From NCBI GenBank assembly GCA_029891385.1, contig CM057232.1:70457824-70521823 (forward strand): DNA of 64,000 nucleotides, read 5' to 3'. A program made the translations under genes and the position numbers. Position 1 is the first letter of the stretch; each line of letters opens with the position of its first letter. This document shows positions 49,611-60,558 of this stretch, piece by piece. The stretch comes from Erythroxylum novogranatense (Eukaryota; Streptophyta; Magnoliopsida; Malpighiales; Erythroxylaceae). The notes under the pieces are model-generated. The model saw only the letters and a list, made by a program, of their open reading frames with translations, had not been told where the DNA came from and made no database searches.

Positions 49611-50400
49611 AATCTTTGACATAATACATCTTTGACATAAAATTGAAAGGGGAGTAACCTTCCAAAATAAATGATATGACCCTTGCTAATATGATTAATG
49701 AGATTCAATACCAAAATGAATAAAAACCAAGGATCATTCTACTAATAAAAGCTTGATTTAAAAAAAACTTAAAAATTCGAAAGAAGGATATGAATTACCA
49801 AAATCACAGAAAAAATAGGATGGGAGTGATAAGATTCTAAATTTGGTTGTTACTAGCAAGTTAGATAAGATCACACAACTTATTAAAGAATATAAAACTA
49901 GAGTTTCTCTAATTAAAAGGAAAAAAATTTCTCCTCATGTTTTAATTAATCAATAATACCATCTTTACATTACACTAGACATCCTTTTTATAGGTATACA
50001 TTTCTAAAAGAAAATTAACATTCTAAGTAGGAAATAACTAAATAATTTTTTAAATAAAAAATCAATCCTTTATGAGTCTAGTACAAGTCTAGTTTCCACA
50101 CTAGCACTGATTAGTCTCTTGAACTATTAAAGCTTCACTCCTTACATAAAGATCAATCATTAAGTCATTGAGAGTTTCTCTAGCCTTTTTTGCCCTACTC
50201 TTATCAATGATCCTCCAATGTTCTTTAATGGATCTTCAATAACTTTTGGCCCTTGATTTAAACTATGTTCAATCTATTAAAGCCCTTCCCAAACCCTATG
50301 TATCAACAGGATTCCTACTACATGTTGTTATTGTTGTACAATCTATTAAAGCCCCTTTTCATGTCTCCCTTTATTAAAAGCTTAGGTAGCTTAAGTAAAT
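49611..50400. other. AT-rich intergenic DNA, no gene seen
   Basis: May include the 3' LTR side of the gypsy element that follows, but no matching LTR pair was found. A CAATCTATTAAAGCCC block occurs twice (about 50270 and 50340). Confidence 0.35.
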
Positions 50401-51805
50401 GCTTGATTCTCATTATTTTCTCTCTCCTTAAAAGGATTAGACCTTAAACCAACATCTTCATCCAAAATTCAAAATAAGATAAATCAATAACAATTAAAGT
50501 AGTATAAACACCATACTCACTTAGTAAGTTAATCTTGTAGGCAATTTTATTCACTTTTTATGTAACTTCAAAATCTCCTTCTCCTTTTGGTTGCAACTTG
50601 GACTTGTACTTCCTTGGAAACCTCTCTTTTCTTAATATAACCAAACTTAATCTTTTGATCTAAATGGTACTTATTTTCTTCCTTTTTATTTCTTTATGTA
50701 TTATTGGGTCCTTTTTTCAATGTTCAAATTTGCCTTCTCATGTAGCTTTTTCACCAATTTAACTTTCTTTCTTTTTTCTATGCAAGCTATTTCTTTCACT
50801 TAAAGGAATAGACACAAGATTTAAAAGAAGTCATGGATTAAATCCATAAATAATCTCAAAAGAAAAATAACTCATAGCACTATAGATAGTCTTATTATAA
50901 ACAAATTCAATCAAAGGTAAAGAATCTTCCTAGACTTTAAGATCCTTACCAATAATATCATGCCATAAAGCATCTAAAGTCCAACTATCTACCTCAATTT
51001 AATCATTAGTTTATGGATGACAAGTTCTAGAAAACAACAATTGAGTTACTAACTTTCCCTATAAATTTTTTCAAAAGTAACTCAAGAACTTTATGTCCAC
51101 ATCCAAAATAATGTTCTAAGAACTTCATGTAATCTAACAATCCATTTGCAAAATAATTTAGTAATGTAGGATGCATCATTAGTTATATGAGCTGTGATAA
51201 AATGTGTCATTTTTAAAAACCTTTCCACCATATAAAAATGAATCCTTACCTACTTTAGACCTAGGTATCTTACAGTAAAATTCATTGAAAGGCCTACTCA
51301 CATTTCACTAGGTACAAATAAAGGTGTTTATAATCTATAAGATTGCACTTTAGATTTGGTTTACCTACATGTAATGTTTCTTTCACACACTCTCTCTATA
51401 CCTCTCCTTATGCATGGCTAAAAAAAATATTTATGCAAAACTCCAAAGGTTTTTTTAACTCCAAAGTGACTCATTAATCCTCCCATGCAATTCTCTTATA
51501 AGTAACTCTCTTAAAGAACTATGAGGTATATACGACCGAGTCTCTTTAAGCAAGTATCCTTCAAACCTATAGAACTTTCCAAATACATAATTTTTGTAAG
51601 CTTTAAACATGTTAGCAAATTTTAGATCATTAATATTTAAATCTATAATATGCTCAAAACCCATCAAATTAATATGCAAAGTACTAAAAAAAGTATATCT
51701 CTTAGATAACGCATCAGCAACTACATTTCCCTTTCCTTGCTTATATTTCATGACACAAGGAAAAGTTTCAAGGATTTCCATCCACTTACCAAATCTCTTA
51801 ATCAA
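50400..51805 (-). pseudogene. Integrase of the second gypsy element
   Basis: 51805-51455 covers the RNase H end and integrase zinc region (VVADALSKRY, SSLRELLIRELHG). 51000-50800 has a frame with TCHP then EDSLPLIEFVYNK and SFEIIYGFNP, the catalytic-Glu region of a gypsy integrase. The C-terminus near 50650-50420 reads KERFPRKYKSKLQ-like and DVGLRSNPFKE. Stops are frequent. Confidence 0.85.
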
Positions 51806-51879
51806 CTTATTTTATCCTTGACAACTTATTTTATCCTTGAATATATTTCAATGATTCATAATTCATACGTATCATAAAC

Positions 51880-53000
51880 TCCTTCAATCACAAGTAGTAT
51901 TACCAATTCTCAAATGCTATCACCAATGCATACATTTTCTTATCGGAAGTTAAGTAGTTCAAGGCTACCCCGTTAAGAATCTCACTAAAAGATGCTATTT
52001 GTTTCTTATCTTGAATCATAATCACACCAATTTCTCCACCCAAAGTATCACACTCAATTTTAAAGGTGTTAGTAAAATTAGGTAAAGCTAGCAAATTGGA
52101 GCCCTACTTAAATTATCTTTCATTAAGTTAAAATTTCTCTCTTGATCATTAGCCTACTTAAATCATATAATATTTTTCATTATCTTGATTAAAGGCGCAC
52201 CAATTGTTCTAAAGTTATTAACTAAAAACTTATTAAAAAAATAGCTAAATTATGAAAACTCCTGACATCACTTATGGTTTTTGGTGTTGGTCACTCTTTA
52301 ATAGCTCTTACTTTTTTATCATCTACTTCTAGTGCCTTTTACACTTACCATATAACCAAGAAATACGCTTTGTTTGGTACAAAGAGAACACTTCTTGAAA
52401 TTTGTACACAATCTCTTTTGCTTAGGCATATGCAAAACCTTTCTTAAATATTTAGTATGTTCATCTAAGGTCTTACTATAGATAAGAATATGATCAAAAA
52501 AACATAATAAAAACTTGCCAAAAACTCCTACAAAACATAGTTTTCTAGTCTCATGAAAGTATTAGATGCATTAGTTAAATTAAAAGGCATTATTAACCAT
52601 TAATGCTTATTAAATTTAATTTTAAAGGTAGTTTTCCATTCATTAACTTTTCTAATCTTAATTTGATAGTAAATAGATTTTAGATCAATTTTAAAGAACA
52701 AGTACATACACTATACAAATTATAAAGCATATCATCTAATCCAGGGATAAGATGTTCATACTTTATAGTGATTTTATTGATGGTGCGACAGTCTACAAAC
52801 ATTTTCTAAGATCTGCCCTTTTTTGGTATTAACAAAATAAGCATGAAATAAGGCTTAAATTTTTCTCATACAATCCTTCTTTAAAAGTTCTTCCATCATT
52901 TATGACTCTCCTATCAAATTGTCAAAAAGGTCTCAAAAGAATGTGACCAGCATTCATAGGTACTGCATCACATTAAACCTCATCCTTGTACCTCCCAATT
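51880..53000 (-). pseudogene. Reverse transcriptase and RNase H of the second gypsy element
   Basis: 52094-51900 is RNase H ([34 protein letters not shown]). The RT palm near 52510-52470 reads FFDHILIYSKTLDEH where gypsy elements have FFDDILIYS; the His codon is at 52490-52492, removing a catalytic aspartate. Upstream RT segments lie to about 53000 with stops. Confidence 0.88.
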
Positions 53001-54524
53001 GAGAAGGAAACTAGTAGTATTATTATCTTAACTTTCTACTGTTATCCAACCACTATAAATTATACATTTTAGGGTTTTTTACAGTTAGCATCCCCAACTT
53101 CTCCACTAACTCCATACTAGTTATATTTGTATAAATCCTTGTACGTATGATCATACTACAAACCTGATCTTGGAGCACTTTGTATGGAAGGAAAATATCT
53201 CTCTATTCATTTACATCATCATCTCCCACATGTGTAAGTAGTATCCTTCCCTATTTAGGACTTTTAACACTTTCATCGTCATTGACAACCATTAAACTAA
53301 GCATATCTCCATTCATCTCCTCTTCACTTTTAGACACATACTCTCTATCCTCCCTCAGCATCATCAACTTCTTATTGGCATATTATGAAGCTATATGTCC
53401 TCTCCCTAATAACTTAAAATATATATTGGTTTCTAGTTGTTGAAGAGGAATTGGTTTCAACTTTATCTCCATTTGGTGCTTATAGTTTTAGTTTGGTTGC
53501 TTCATATTTAATATTTAGACATCCTTTTTACTCTATAATTTGCTCCATGATAAAAAAAAACTATAATAGAAATGCCAAAATTAGTAGTGGGCCTCTTTCT
53601 TAGTTATCTTTCTACCTTTATGACCATGTAAATTACATCCTCTAATTTTAAATAATGGTGTAGGTCTATAGAATTAGCAAATTCTAGATTTAGTATATAA
53701 ATAAATTGTGCCATTATTGGATATATACCTTCATTAATATATGCCCTAACTAAAGATACCTTTATATCCTAGTAGTACTCCTCCACACATTTGAAACTTT
53801 GCGTTAAGTTTTGTAACCTTTGATAGAGATCCCTCTAGTAGGAACTTGGTACTAAATGTTTCCTCGTTACCATTTTCATCTCCTCCTAAGCTCTGATAGT
53901 TGGCTTTTATATATGCTTAAGGTACTTTAAAAGTCAGATATTCTAGTTTAGTTAGGTGAATTGGTACTTACTTAATAATCTAAGAATGTTTCAATCTAAC
54001 CACAATTGACACTGCTTGTACAAATCCTATGTATTATGATCAATTCATCCCTTTTATATTACCACCCTTAGTGCTAATAGTTGCAACTTGTACAACTAAA
54101 TAAGAGCTGATCAATTAAAAATAAATGAGACTTATATTATCATTATATGGGTTTAGCATGTAATTGACAATATTGGATTATAACTTTTAGAATATTACCT
54201 AAATTGTAAACATTTTTGTTCTATATCTAAAGGCTAGCCTAAAGTATAAAATTATCATAATACTCCTATACCTTGAGAAGGAAGCACATATGTCTTGGCA
54301 CTTATCATTGAATCTTCCACTAAGTAAAAACAACTGAAAACCAACATGTGAAAATCATCCTATAAGTAATGCATAATGACTAAAGAAAATCCCTAATATA
54401 AAAAATGTATGCAACTTTGTTGAGATTGAGGATTTGTTGATTCCACCAACCACAATATAATCATTGAACTCTACCAATGCCAATTTAACCTTTTTATCAT
54501 CCAAAAATTTATGGCAATGAAAAA

Positions 54525-54842
54525 CTAACTTGCCAATTTAAACTTTTTATCATCGAAAAAATTAAGACAATGAAAAACTAACTCTACATTTTTTTTAAAC
54601 TCTAAATAGGCGTCTGGGTATATTTTTTTTATAAAAGGTGGTATCTCTATCTTAATACTACCTATATTGTTATCCACCCTTTCCTCATTCCTATTATTAT
54701 AGTCTAAACTAAATATTCCCCCTCTTTGCGTTCTCATTCTACCTCCTCTTCCACCTCTTTCTCCTCTATCTCTTGTTAGATTTAATTTCCTCAAGTTGTC
54801 AAAAATAATTTCAACCTCATTATAATTGTCAAAGTCATTCAT
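54525..54842 (-). pseudogene. Gag N-terminal part of the second gypsy element, Arg/Gly-rich
   Basis: The frame contains RGERGGRGGRMRTQRGG followed by IEIPPFIKKIYPDAYLEFKK and VFHCLNFFDDKKFKLA, the usual start of a gypsy gag core. The RGG-like block N-terminal to it is a notable basic stretch. The frame is interrupted soon afterwards, and the element's 5' side is replaced by an LTR-like insertion 4 bp upstream. Confidence 0.75.
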
Positions 54843-54845
54843 TAT

Positions 54846-55695
54846 TGTTGGACCCCGAATGTTTCATAGAAGTTAAAACTATTTGAAGGAGAAATTTTGG
54901 CAAGTAGTCATGAGTAAAGAACAAATGAATGAATATTCTTGAATCAGAAATGATAGACAAGAGTAAAGTAGTGAATGAGAAACGTGGATATGTCCAAGTT
55001 TTGCTTTGGTGCTTCTGGTGGATAAAAGATTTTGAAGTGAGAAGAATTAAGGTTAAAGTTCGAAGCAAAATGAAAGCCAAAAATGAAGTTGCATTTGTGT
55101 AGTACATTGATGAAAGAGATGTACATATGTGTATGTTCTATTGTTGGTGTTCATGATTAATCATGGACTATATATATATTTCCTTCAGATGCTATTGATT
55201 TTTCATGAAGTTGAGAATTGGATACAGTACAGTGGATGAATGTAAATTCATGTTCTGTATTCGAGGGCAATTCTGGATCGATCTAGGCTATATTAGAGAA
55301 AGTTGTCTTCTTAGAAGTTGTAGGTCTTCTTTTTAGCTTTTCAACGACATATAATATGGAATTTTTAAGATTTCTAGGCTAAAAGCTATGGTCCTTATAA
55401 GGGAAGATGTGCAAGAGAGAAGTTGTATCTTCTCCCTTCTTGCTTCTTCTGTGATGACGTCATCCCCTTCTATGTTTCCTTTGTGATGACGTCATCTTCT
55501 TCTGTGTTTTTCTTCATCCAAGTTTGCTTCTTCTGCCTTTTTACTTCTCCTATGATGACGTCATCTCCTTATGAGTTTCGTTTGTGATGACATCATCTTC
55601 TTCTGTATTTTGTATCGTCTGTCTTTTGCTTCTTCTGTATTACTATTCGTGAACTTCTTCTGTGTTACTGTTCATGAACTTCTTCTGTGTTTAGT
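54846..55695 (+). repeat. LTR-like segment with repeated TGACGTCA palindromes
   Basis: Begins TGTTGGACCCCGAA at 54846, the inverted form of the LTR edge TTCGGGGTCCAACA at 60024-60037. It therefore looks like the left edge of an LTR in + orientation, inserted next to the gag of the second gypsy element. No matching right edge is visible before the LARD at 55696. No protein. Confidence 0.45.
55453..55597. promoter_or_regulatory. Array of four TGACGTCA-type palindromes (bZIP-like sites)
   Basis: GATGACGTCATC is found exactly at 55453-55464, 55485-55496 and 55554-55565, with a one-base variant at 55586-55597. Spacing is 32, 69 and 32 bp, reflecting a 101-bp tandem duplication. TGACGTCA is the classical CRE/C-box bound by bZIP factors. 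A role as an LTR enhancer is inference. Confidence 0.55.
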
Positions 55696-55755
55696 TGTTG
55701 GGACCCGATCCGGGAACCGGATCCCAACCGAATAAACTTAACACTTTCACTCTAT

Positions 55756-55767
55756 GCTCTGATACCA
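55756..55767 (-). other. Extra primer-binding site embedded in the LTR
   Basis: GCTCTGATACCA + TAAA + TGTTGAATCCC, the same arrangement as the real primer-site/LTR junction at 60543-60559, but inside the LTR, 60 bp from its edge. The twin copy is at 60619-60630. Confidence 0.85.
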
Positions 55768-58700
55768 TAAATGTTGAATCCCGTTACCGGAACCCAACTA
55801 CTTACGCAGAACGGAAACGAAACAAACGGAAACGAAGGGAAGCGGAAATTTCGGATCGACAACAAAATGCGGAAGCGAACAAATCCGAAAGTAATAAGCG
55901 AAGCAAATACTAATCGAATCAAACGAATGTATTCAATCGAATATAAGCGAAGCGAAATAATCGAATACGAATCACAAAGCGGAACGAATAAGTGAAAGCG
56001 GGATCGAATCGAATGCAAATCGAATACGGATAGAAAACAAAGTAAGCAAACAAATCAATGTAAACTGAAACACTTTCCGACATCCGTGAATAAGCAAAGA
56101 ACAGGAATCAGAATCGCGTTGGGAATTCCTAAGACGTTCCAAAATCCGGTATAATTTTTTTTCTTTTCTTTTCTTATTCTCATTTCTTTCTCGTTACTCA
56201 AACATATACCAATCATCTTAAATCCATACAATCGTACATAATCGATATAAATCCATACAAATCTCAAATTACATTTTAACCCGATTTTATCAAAATTTCG
56301 CAAGATAACTACCTTTATCCTAACCCAAACCTGCGAGGGTTCAAAATACACTTCTAAAACTCAAACAATCATACACAATCAAAATCAACCGGACCTCCGT
56401 CCGGATCTCAAAGATAAACACAAACCTATTTCTAAACTGCTTCAAATTGTAACTCAATACACTAGTCTCATCAATCAAACTCATTCCCATAATCAAACAT
56501 AAATATATATGCCCAAGCTATTCATGATTTCATATACAAATTTCTCAATCATTCCCGATACTCAACTTTATACACAAATACACTTTCTTTCAAATCTATC
56601 TTAAACCATAAACATTTCCATACTCAAATTTCAGATTACTCAAAACTAACTCATGCAAATTTCAAAAGCACAAAACCATCGGAACTGATGTCTTCACATT
56701 CTTTCATCCAATCTCCTGCTTGAAACCTGGAGATGGGGATGAAAGGGGGTGAGCTCTAAGCTCGTGGATAACACATTTATAAACCGATAAATAAGCGAAA
56801 ACATTTCTTTATAAACTTTTGCCAAAGGGCTAATGTTTCAAACTTTTCAACTTTGAAATATTTCTCTCAAACTCTTTTCAATTTTTCCAAACTTTTCATA
56901 TCAAATTTCATAAATTTCCGATTGAAAACCCTTTTCTTCATTTTTCCAAAATTTCTCATAAACATGAATGCAATCACATCGGCAAATTATCACGCCATTA
57001 ACAAAATCAAAATCACATAACAGATCAAAATGGTCCGGTTTGGTCCAAACGAGCGTCTTGCATCCGCGTAAGATAATCTCCTGCAGGCAAATGAAATGTA
57101 ACGCATTACACTTTCCCAAAAAGAGGTCCAGTGTAGCGTGAGGGAATCCAAATCGGAGTTCCGTGCCACTAGCGGACAGCCGAGTGAAGGCTTTACTTAA
57201 TAGAGACAATACGACTCACCAAAGGACCTAACCGACCCACATAACACATAATCGAAACGAGATTTCGAATGCCCAAGGCACTTTTCAAATTCTTGATTTT
57301 CCACACATTCACATAACGCAGATAATTCGATCAATTCATCATTCAAATACTAATTTCAAAAATCAAATCATTCAATCGATGTATAATTCAATAATGCATT
57401 TATGACAATTGAATTTAAACTTGTACCAATTTCTAAAATCATATTTTCCAACTTTAAATCAATTCTTATTTTCAAACATTTCCAATAATCTATCAAGCAT
57501 ACAAAATTTTGCTTTCTTTCATTTTCAAAATTCATATTAAGCTTACAGATCAAATTATAAATATGCTACCCACTTCGAAATGACGCTTAAAAGCTTGTCC
57601 AAATAGTCAATTCGCCAAATTCCTCTTCTTTCTTCAATTTAAAATTCCTAAGCCAATAACATCCAAATTCATCATCATAATTTGCATAATTCTCAAACTC
57701 AACCATAGGAAAACATAACTATCATAATTCCAAGCTATTTCAATCTCCAATTTTGAAAATCTCCAATTTTCAAAATTGGCCTAAACCAAGACACTCAATT
57801 CAATCTCATAAAACATAATTTCTTCAAAATTAATCTCACAATTCATCAATTCACATTAATTCCAAACTATTTAAATCCTCAATTTCAAAATCCCTAAATC
57901 TTAAAATTGGCCTAAACCAATTTATCCCAATTCAATACCATAAAATACAAATTCTTCAAATTGATTTCATATATCATCAATTCATCATATTTCCTATAAT
58001 TCTACACCAAAATATCTCAAAATTCTCAATCATAAAATTAAGCCTAAACCTTAATCAATTTTCTATCCAAAATTAAACCCAAATAAAGCATATACATCAA
58101 AATCAACTTCATAAACCACAAACCCAAGTCCTTTTCCATACTTCTCAATTAAAATTCAACAAAACTTCAAATTAAAAATCTTCTCTTACCTCATTTATCC
58201 TCCAAATTGAATTTTCTTGGCTCATGAAGAAGCTCTTCATTCTCCACTCTTTTCCTTCTTGGAAAAATCCCAAAAGCTTGAAGAATTGAGTAGAAAAATT
58301 AAAACTAAACTTCTCCCTCTTCTTTCTCCATACGAACTCTTCTCCATTCTTCTTCTTTCTTCTTATTTCTCTTCTCCTTCTTCTTCTGAAATTCCAGACT
58401 ATTCGTGGCTTTTAATAAGCCAAAACGACACTCATTCTTGTGTCTCATTAAATAATGGTCAAATGACCATTTTGCCCCTCAATTATTACTTTATGACATG
58501 CTCATTTGCGGGTTGATTCGCACTATCAATCTGAAGGAGTTTGTCAAAACTTCCTTCTCGAGAAATGTTCCTCTCACTCATACGAATCCAACGCCACTGA
58601 CCGCGCTCAATTCGGAGTACCACATCAAAAGTTATGCGCGAAACAGTGCGGAAATATCCATATTCTAACACATTTCCTATGTACGATTATTTCCATCCAA

Positions 58701-59229
58701 AAATTTACATTCTTAATCTCAGAATTGAGACTCGATGTCTTCATAACAATTGTATCCTTATGTCTCTAGTTTAATTCAAAACAAGAATCGTCTCATTTCG
58801 ATTCCCAGATCAAAAGTTATGCTCAAATTACTCACAGTGTTCCTAATCCAAAATTAAACCCTAATCCGAACTTAAATTCAAAATTAAAAGTCCTAAGGGC
58901 AAAATTGACATTTCATGTCTTCATATGATTTGTAGCCCTTGTCTTATCTTTATTTCGCCTCAAAATCGCTTCAATCGGATCTCTACAGATCCCGAATTTC
59001 ACAAAACACTGAATCATGCTCGAAAATTTCCCGAATCACTTTGATTAAATTAATCACCATTAATTTAATCTCAAAAGTTCACAAATTTCTTATAAAATGA
59101 AATTCATTGTCTTAGGAATCCAACGCAAAAAGAATCAACTCAATCGGATGTCGGACGGAAAAGATATAGGCAAAATAGTGAGCAAAGGTCGGATTGAAAA
59201 CAAAGAAATCAAAAATTTAAGAAGCAAAT

Positions 59230-59383
59230 CAGGCTTGAGACGCCAACTCATGAGGGCGAGGCGCCCACTCATGAGGGCGAAGCGAGCCCCGGCCTCGCTA
59301 GGGCGAGGCGTCGCCCTAGCGAGGGCGCATACGGGCGCCCGCCTCGCTAGGGCGAGCCGTCGCCCTAGCGAGGGCGCTAAAAC
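59230..59383. repeat. GC-rich block with two near-identical hairpins
   Basis: Two inverted repeats with perfect 14-bp arms CCTCGCTAGGGCGA / TCGCCCTAGCGAGG: 59293-59306 with 59311-59324 (loop GGCG) and 59342-59355 with 59360-59373 (loop GCCG). Upstream, ACTCATGAGGGCGA occurs twice in tandem. The base composition is opposite to the AT-rich LTR around it. Confidence 0.9.
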
Positions 59384-60037
59384 TTTTCTCTTTTTTTTTT
59401 TCACTTAAAAATCAAAAACTTCCGAAATTCATAACTTTTACTCCCGAACTCCGATTTTGACAAACTTAGTCTCTATAGAAAGCTTGAGAGAAGCTCTAAA
59501 TCTTCCAAGAAGAACATAAAACTCAATTCGACTCCTACGGGAGTCCATTTTTCGGTCAAAGATACTATCCTCTATACAAACTTGTAAAAATCATAACTTA
59601 TTATTCCGAGATCGAAAAATTGCATACTTTATATCGAAATAAAGATCAAAACAAATCCTTCAATTTTCATGAAGAACATCAAAGCTCAAATAACCTCTAA
59701 CTAGGTTAATTCCTCAGTCAAAGATTCAATCATAATAAAAGTCAACCCCAATCAAACATAAACTTTGACTGATCATAACTTTCACTCCCGATATCGAAAA
59801 ATTACAAACTTTATGTCCACAAAAATCTCTTAACATAACCTACAAGTTTCTAGAAGACCATTTTATCAAATTTTGCCTCAATCAAAAGTCAACTTTCAAA
59901 TGCCAAAAAGGTCAACTATTTCACAATTTTTCATATTTTCATACTTTCTCTCTTTATTTCATGATCTTCAACTCAATTTCAATCAACTCATCCACTTGAT
60001 CATAGTCAAATTGTCACTCAAGGTTCGGGGTCCAACA

Positions 60038-60558
60038 TTTCTCCCCCTCTTAAAAGAATTTCGTCCTCGAAATTCATATTTACTCAACTCCAAGTAACTC
60101 ATTCTTGCATAAATTTCTTTCTAAACAATGATCATCAAGCACTTTCTCACTAATTTCTTTCCAAAACTCATAATCAGTCACTCTTTTATTTAATTTACTC
60201 ATCACGCATATTCTCAATCTCTTCACAATTTTCATTTCCTTAAATCATATACCACTCATATCATATCAACTTACTATATCTATAACTCATTATTTCTTCA
60301 TATATGGGCACAAATTAATGGTCCATTTCTTAAGGAACCCTAATATAGTTCAATCATCATTATGCCATCATTCTTTCATCTATATCAATTCATCACAATT
60401 TCTCAAGAAGTTCTAATCTTAATTTCCTCAACACATTCCGAAAGTCAAACATATTCTGAACACTCAAATCAAACCAATCACATGAATTCGTCAAATAGTC
60501 ATGCATTCATACTCATACGCCCAAGTAAGATCATATTACTGGGCTCTGATACCATAAA
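60038..60558 (-). other. Interior of the LARD-like element, 521 bp
   Basis: On the - strand it runs from the primer site to a polypurine tract (AAGAGGGGGAGAAA-like, 60038-60052). Just before the tract a frame reads EFRGRN-like in one reading and NFEDEI-like in another; the latter matches the pol end FEDKIF at 23630-23650. The rest is AT-rich and has no protein. Confidence 0.7.
60543..60554 (-). other. Primer-binding site of the LARD-like element
   Basis: On the - strand TGGTATCAGAGC, the tRNA-iMet type site, four bases from the 5' LTR edge at 60559. Confidence 0.92.

Larger units (their letters stand above)
50400..54842 (-). mobile_element. Second Ty3/gypsy element, gag-pol interior, degenerate
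   Basis: Gag, RT, RNase H and integrase are recognisable in order on the - strand, but no LTRs or primer site were identified. The right side is cut by the LTR-like segment starting at 54846. Gag-pol carries many stops and small frame changes. Confidence 0.9.
55696..60037 (-). repeat. 3' LTR of the LARD-like element (complete, 4,342 bp)
   Basis: Starts TGTTGGGACCCGATCC and ends GGGGTCCAACA on the + strand. Contains a second primer-site/LTR-start motif at 55756-55782, a GC-rich hairpin block at 59230-59383, and TC-rich stretches. Small open frames here (for example 58217-58516) are repeated in the other LTR and have no family match; I do not call them genes. Confidence 0.92.

Noticed and set aside
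55695..56351. Several open frames at the LTR left edge
   Set aside because: They overlap on both strands and derive from GAA/CGAA-rich LTR DNA; no protein family is recognised.
58217..58516. 99-codon + frame (and its twin at 63146-63403)
   Set aside because: Inside both LTRs; Ser/Leu-rich from TC-rich DNA, the length is not kept between copies, and there is no known domain.
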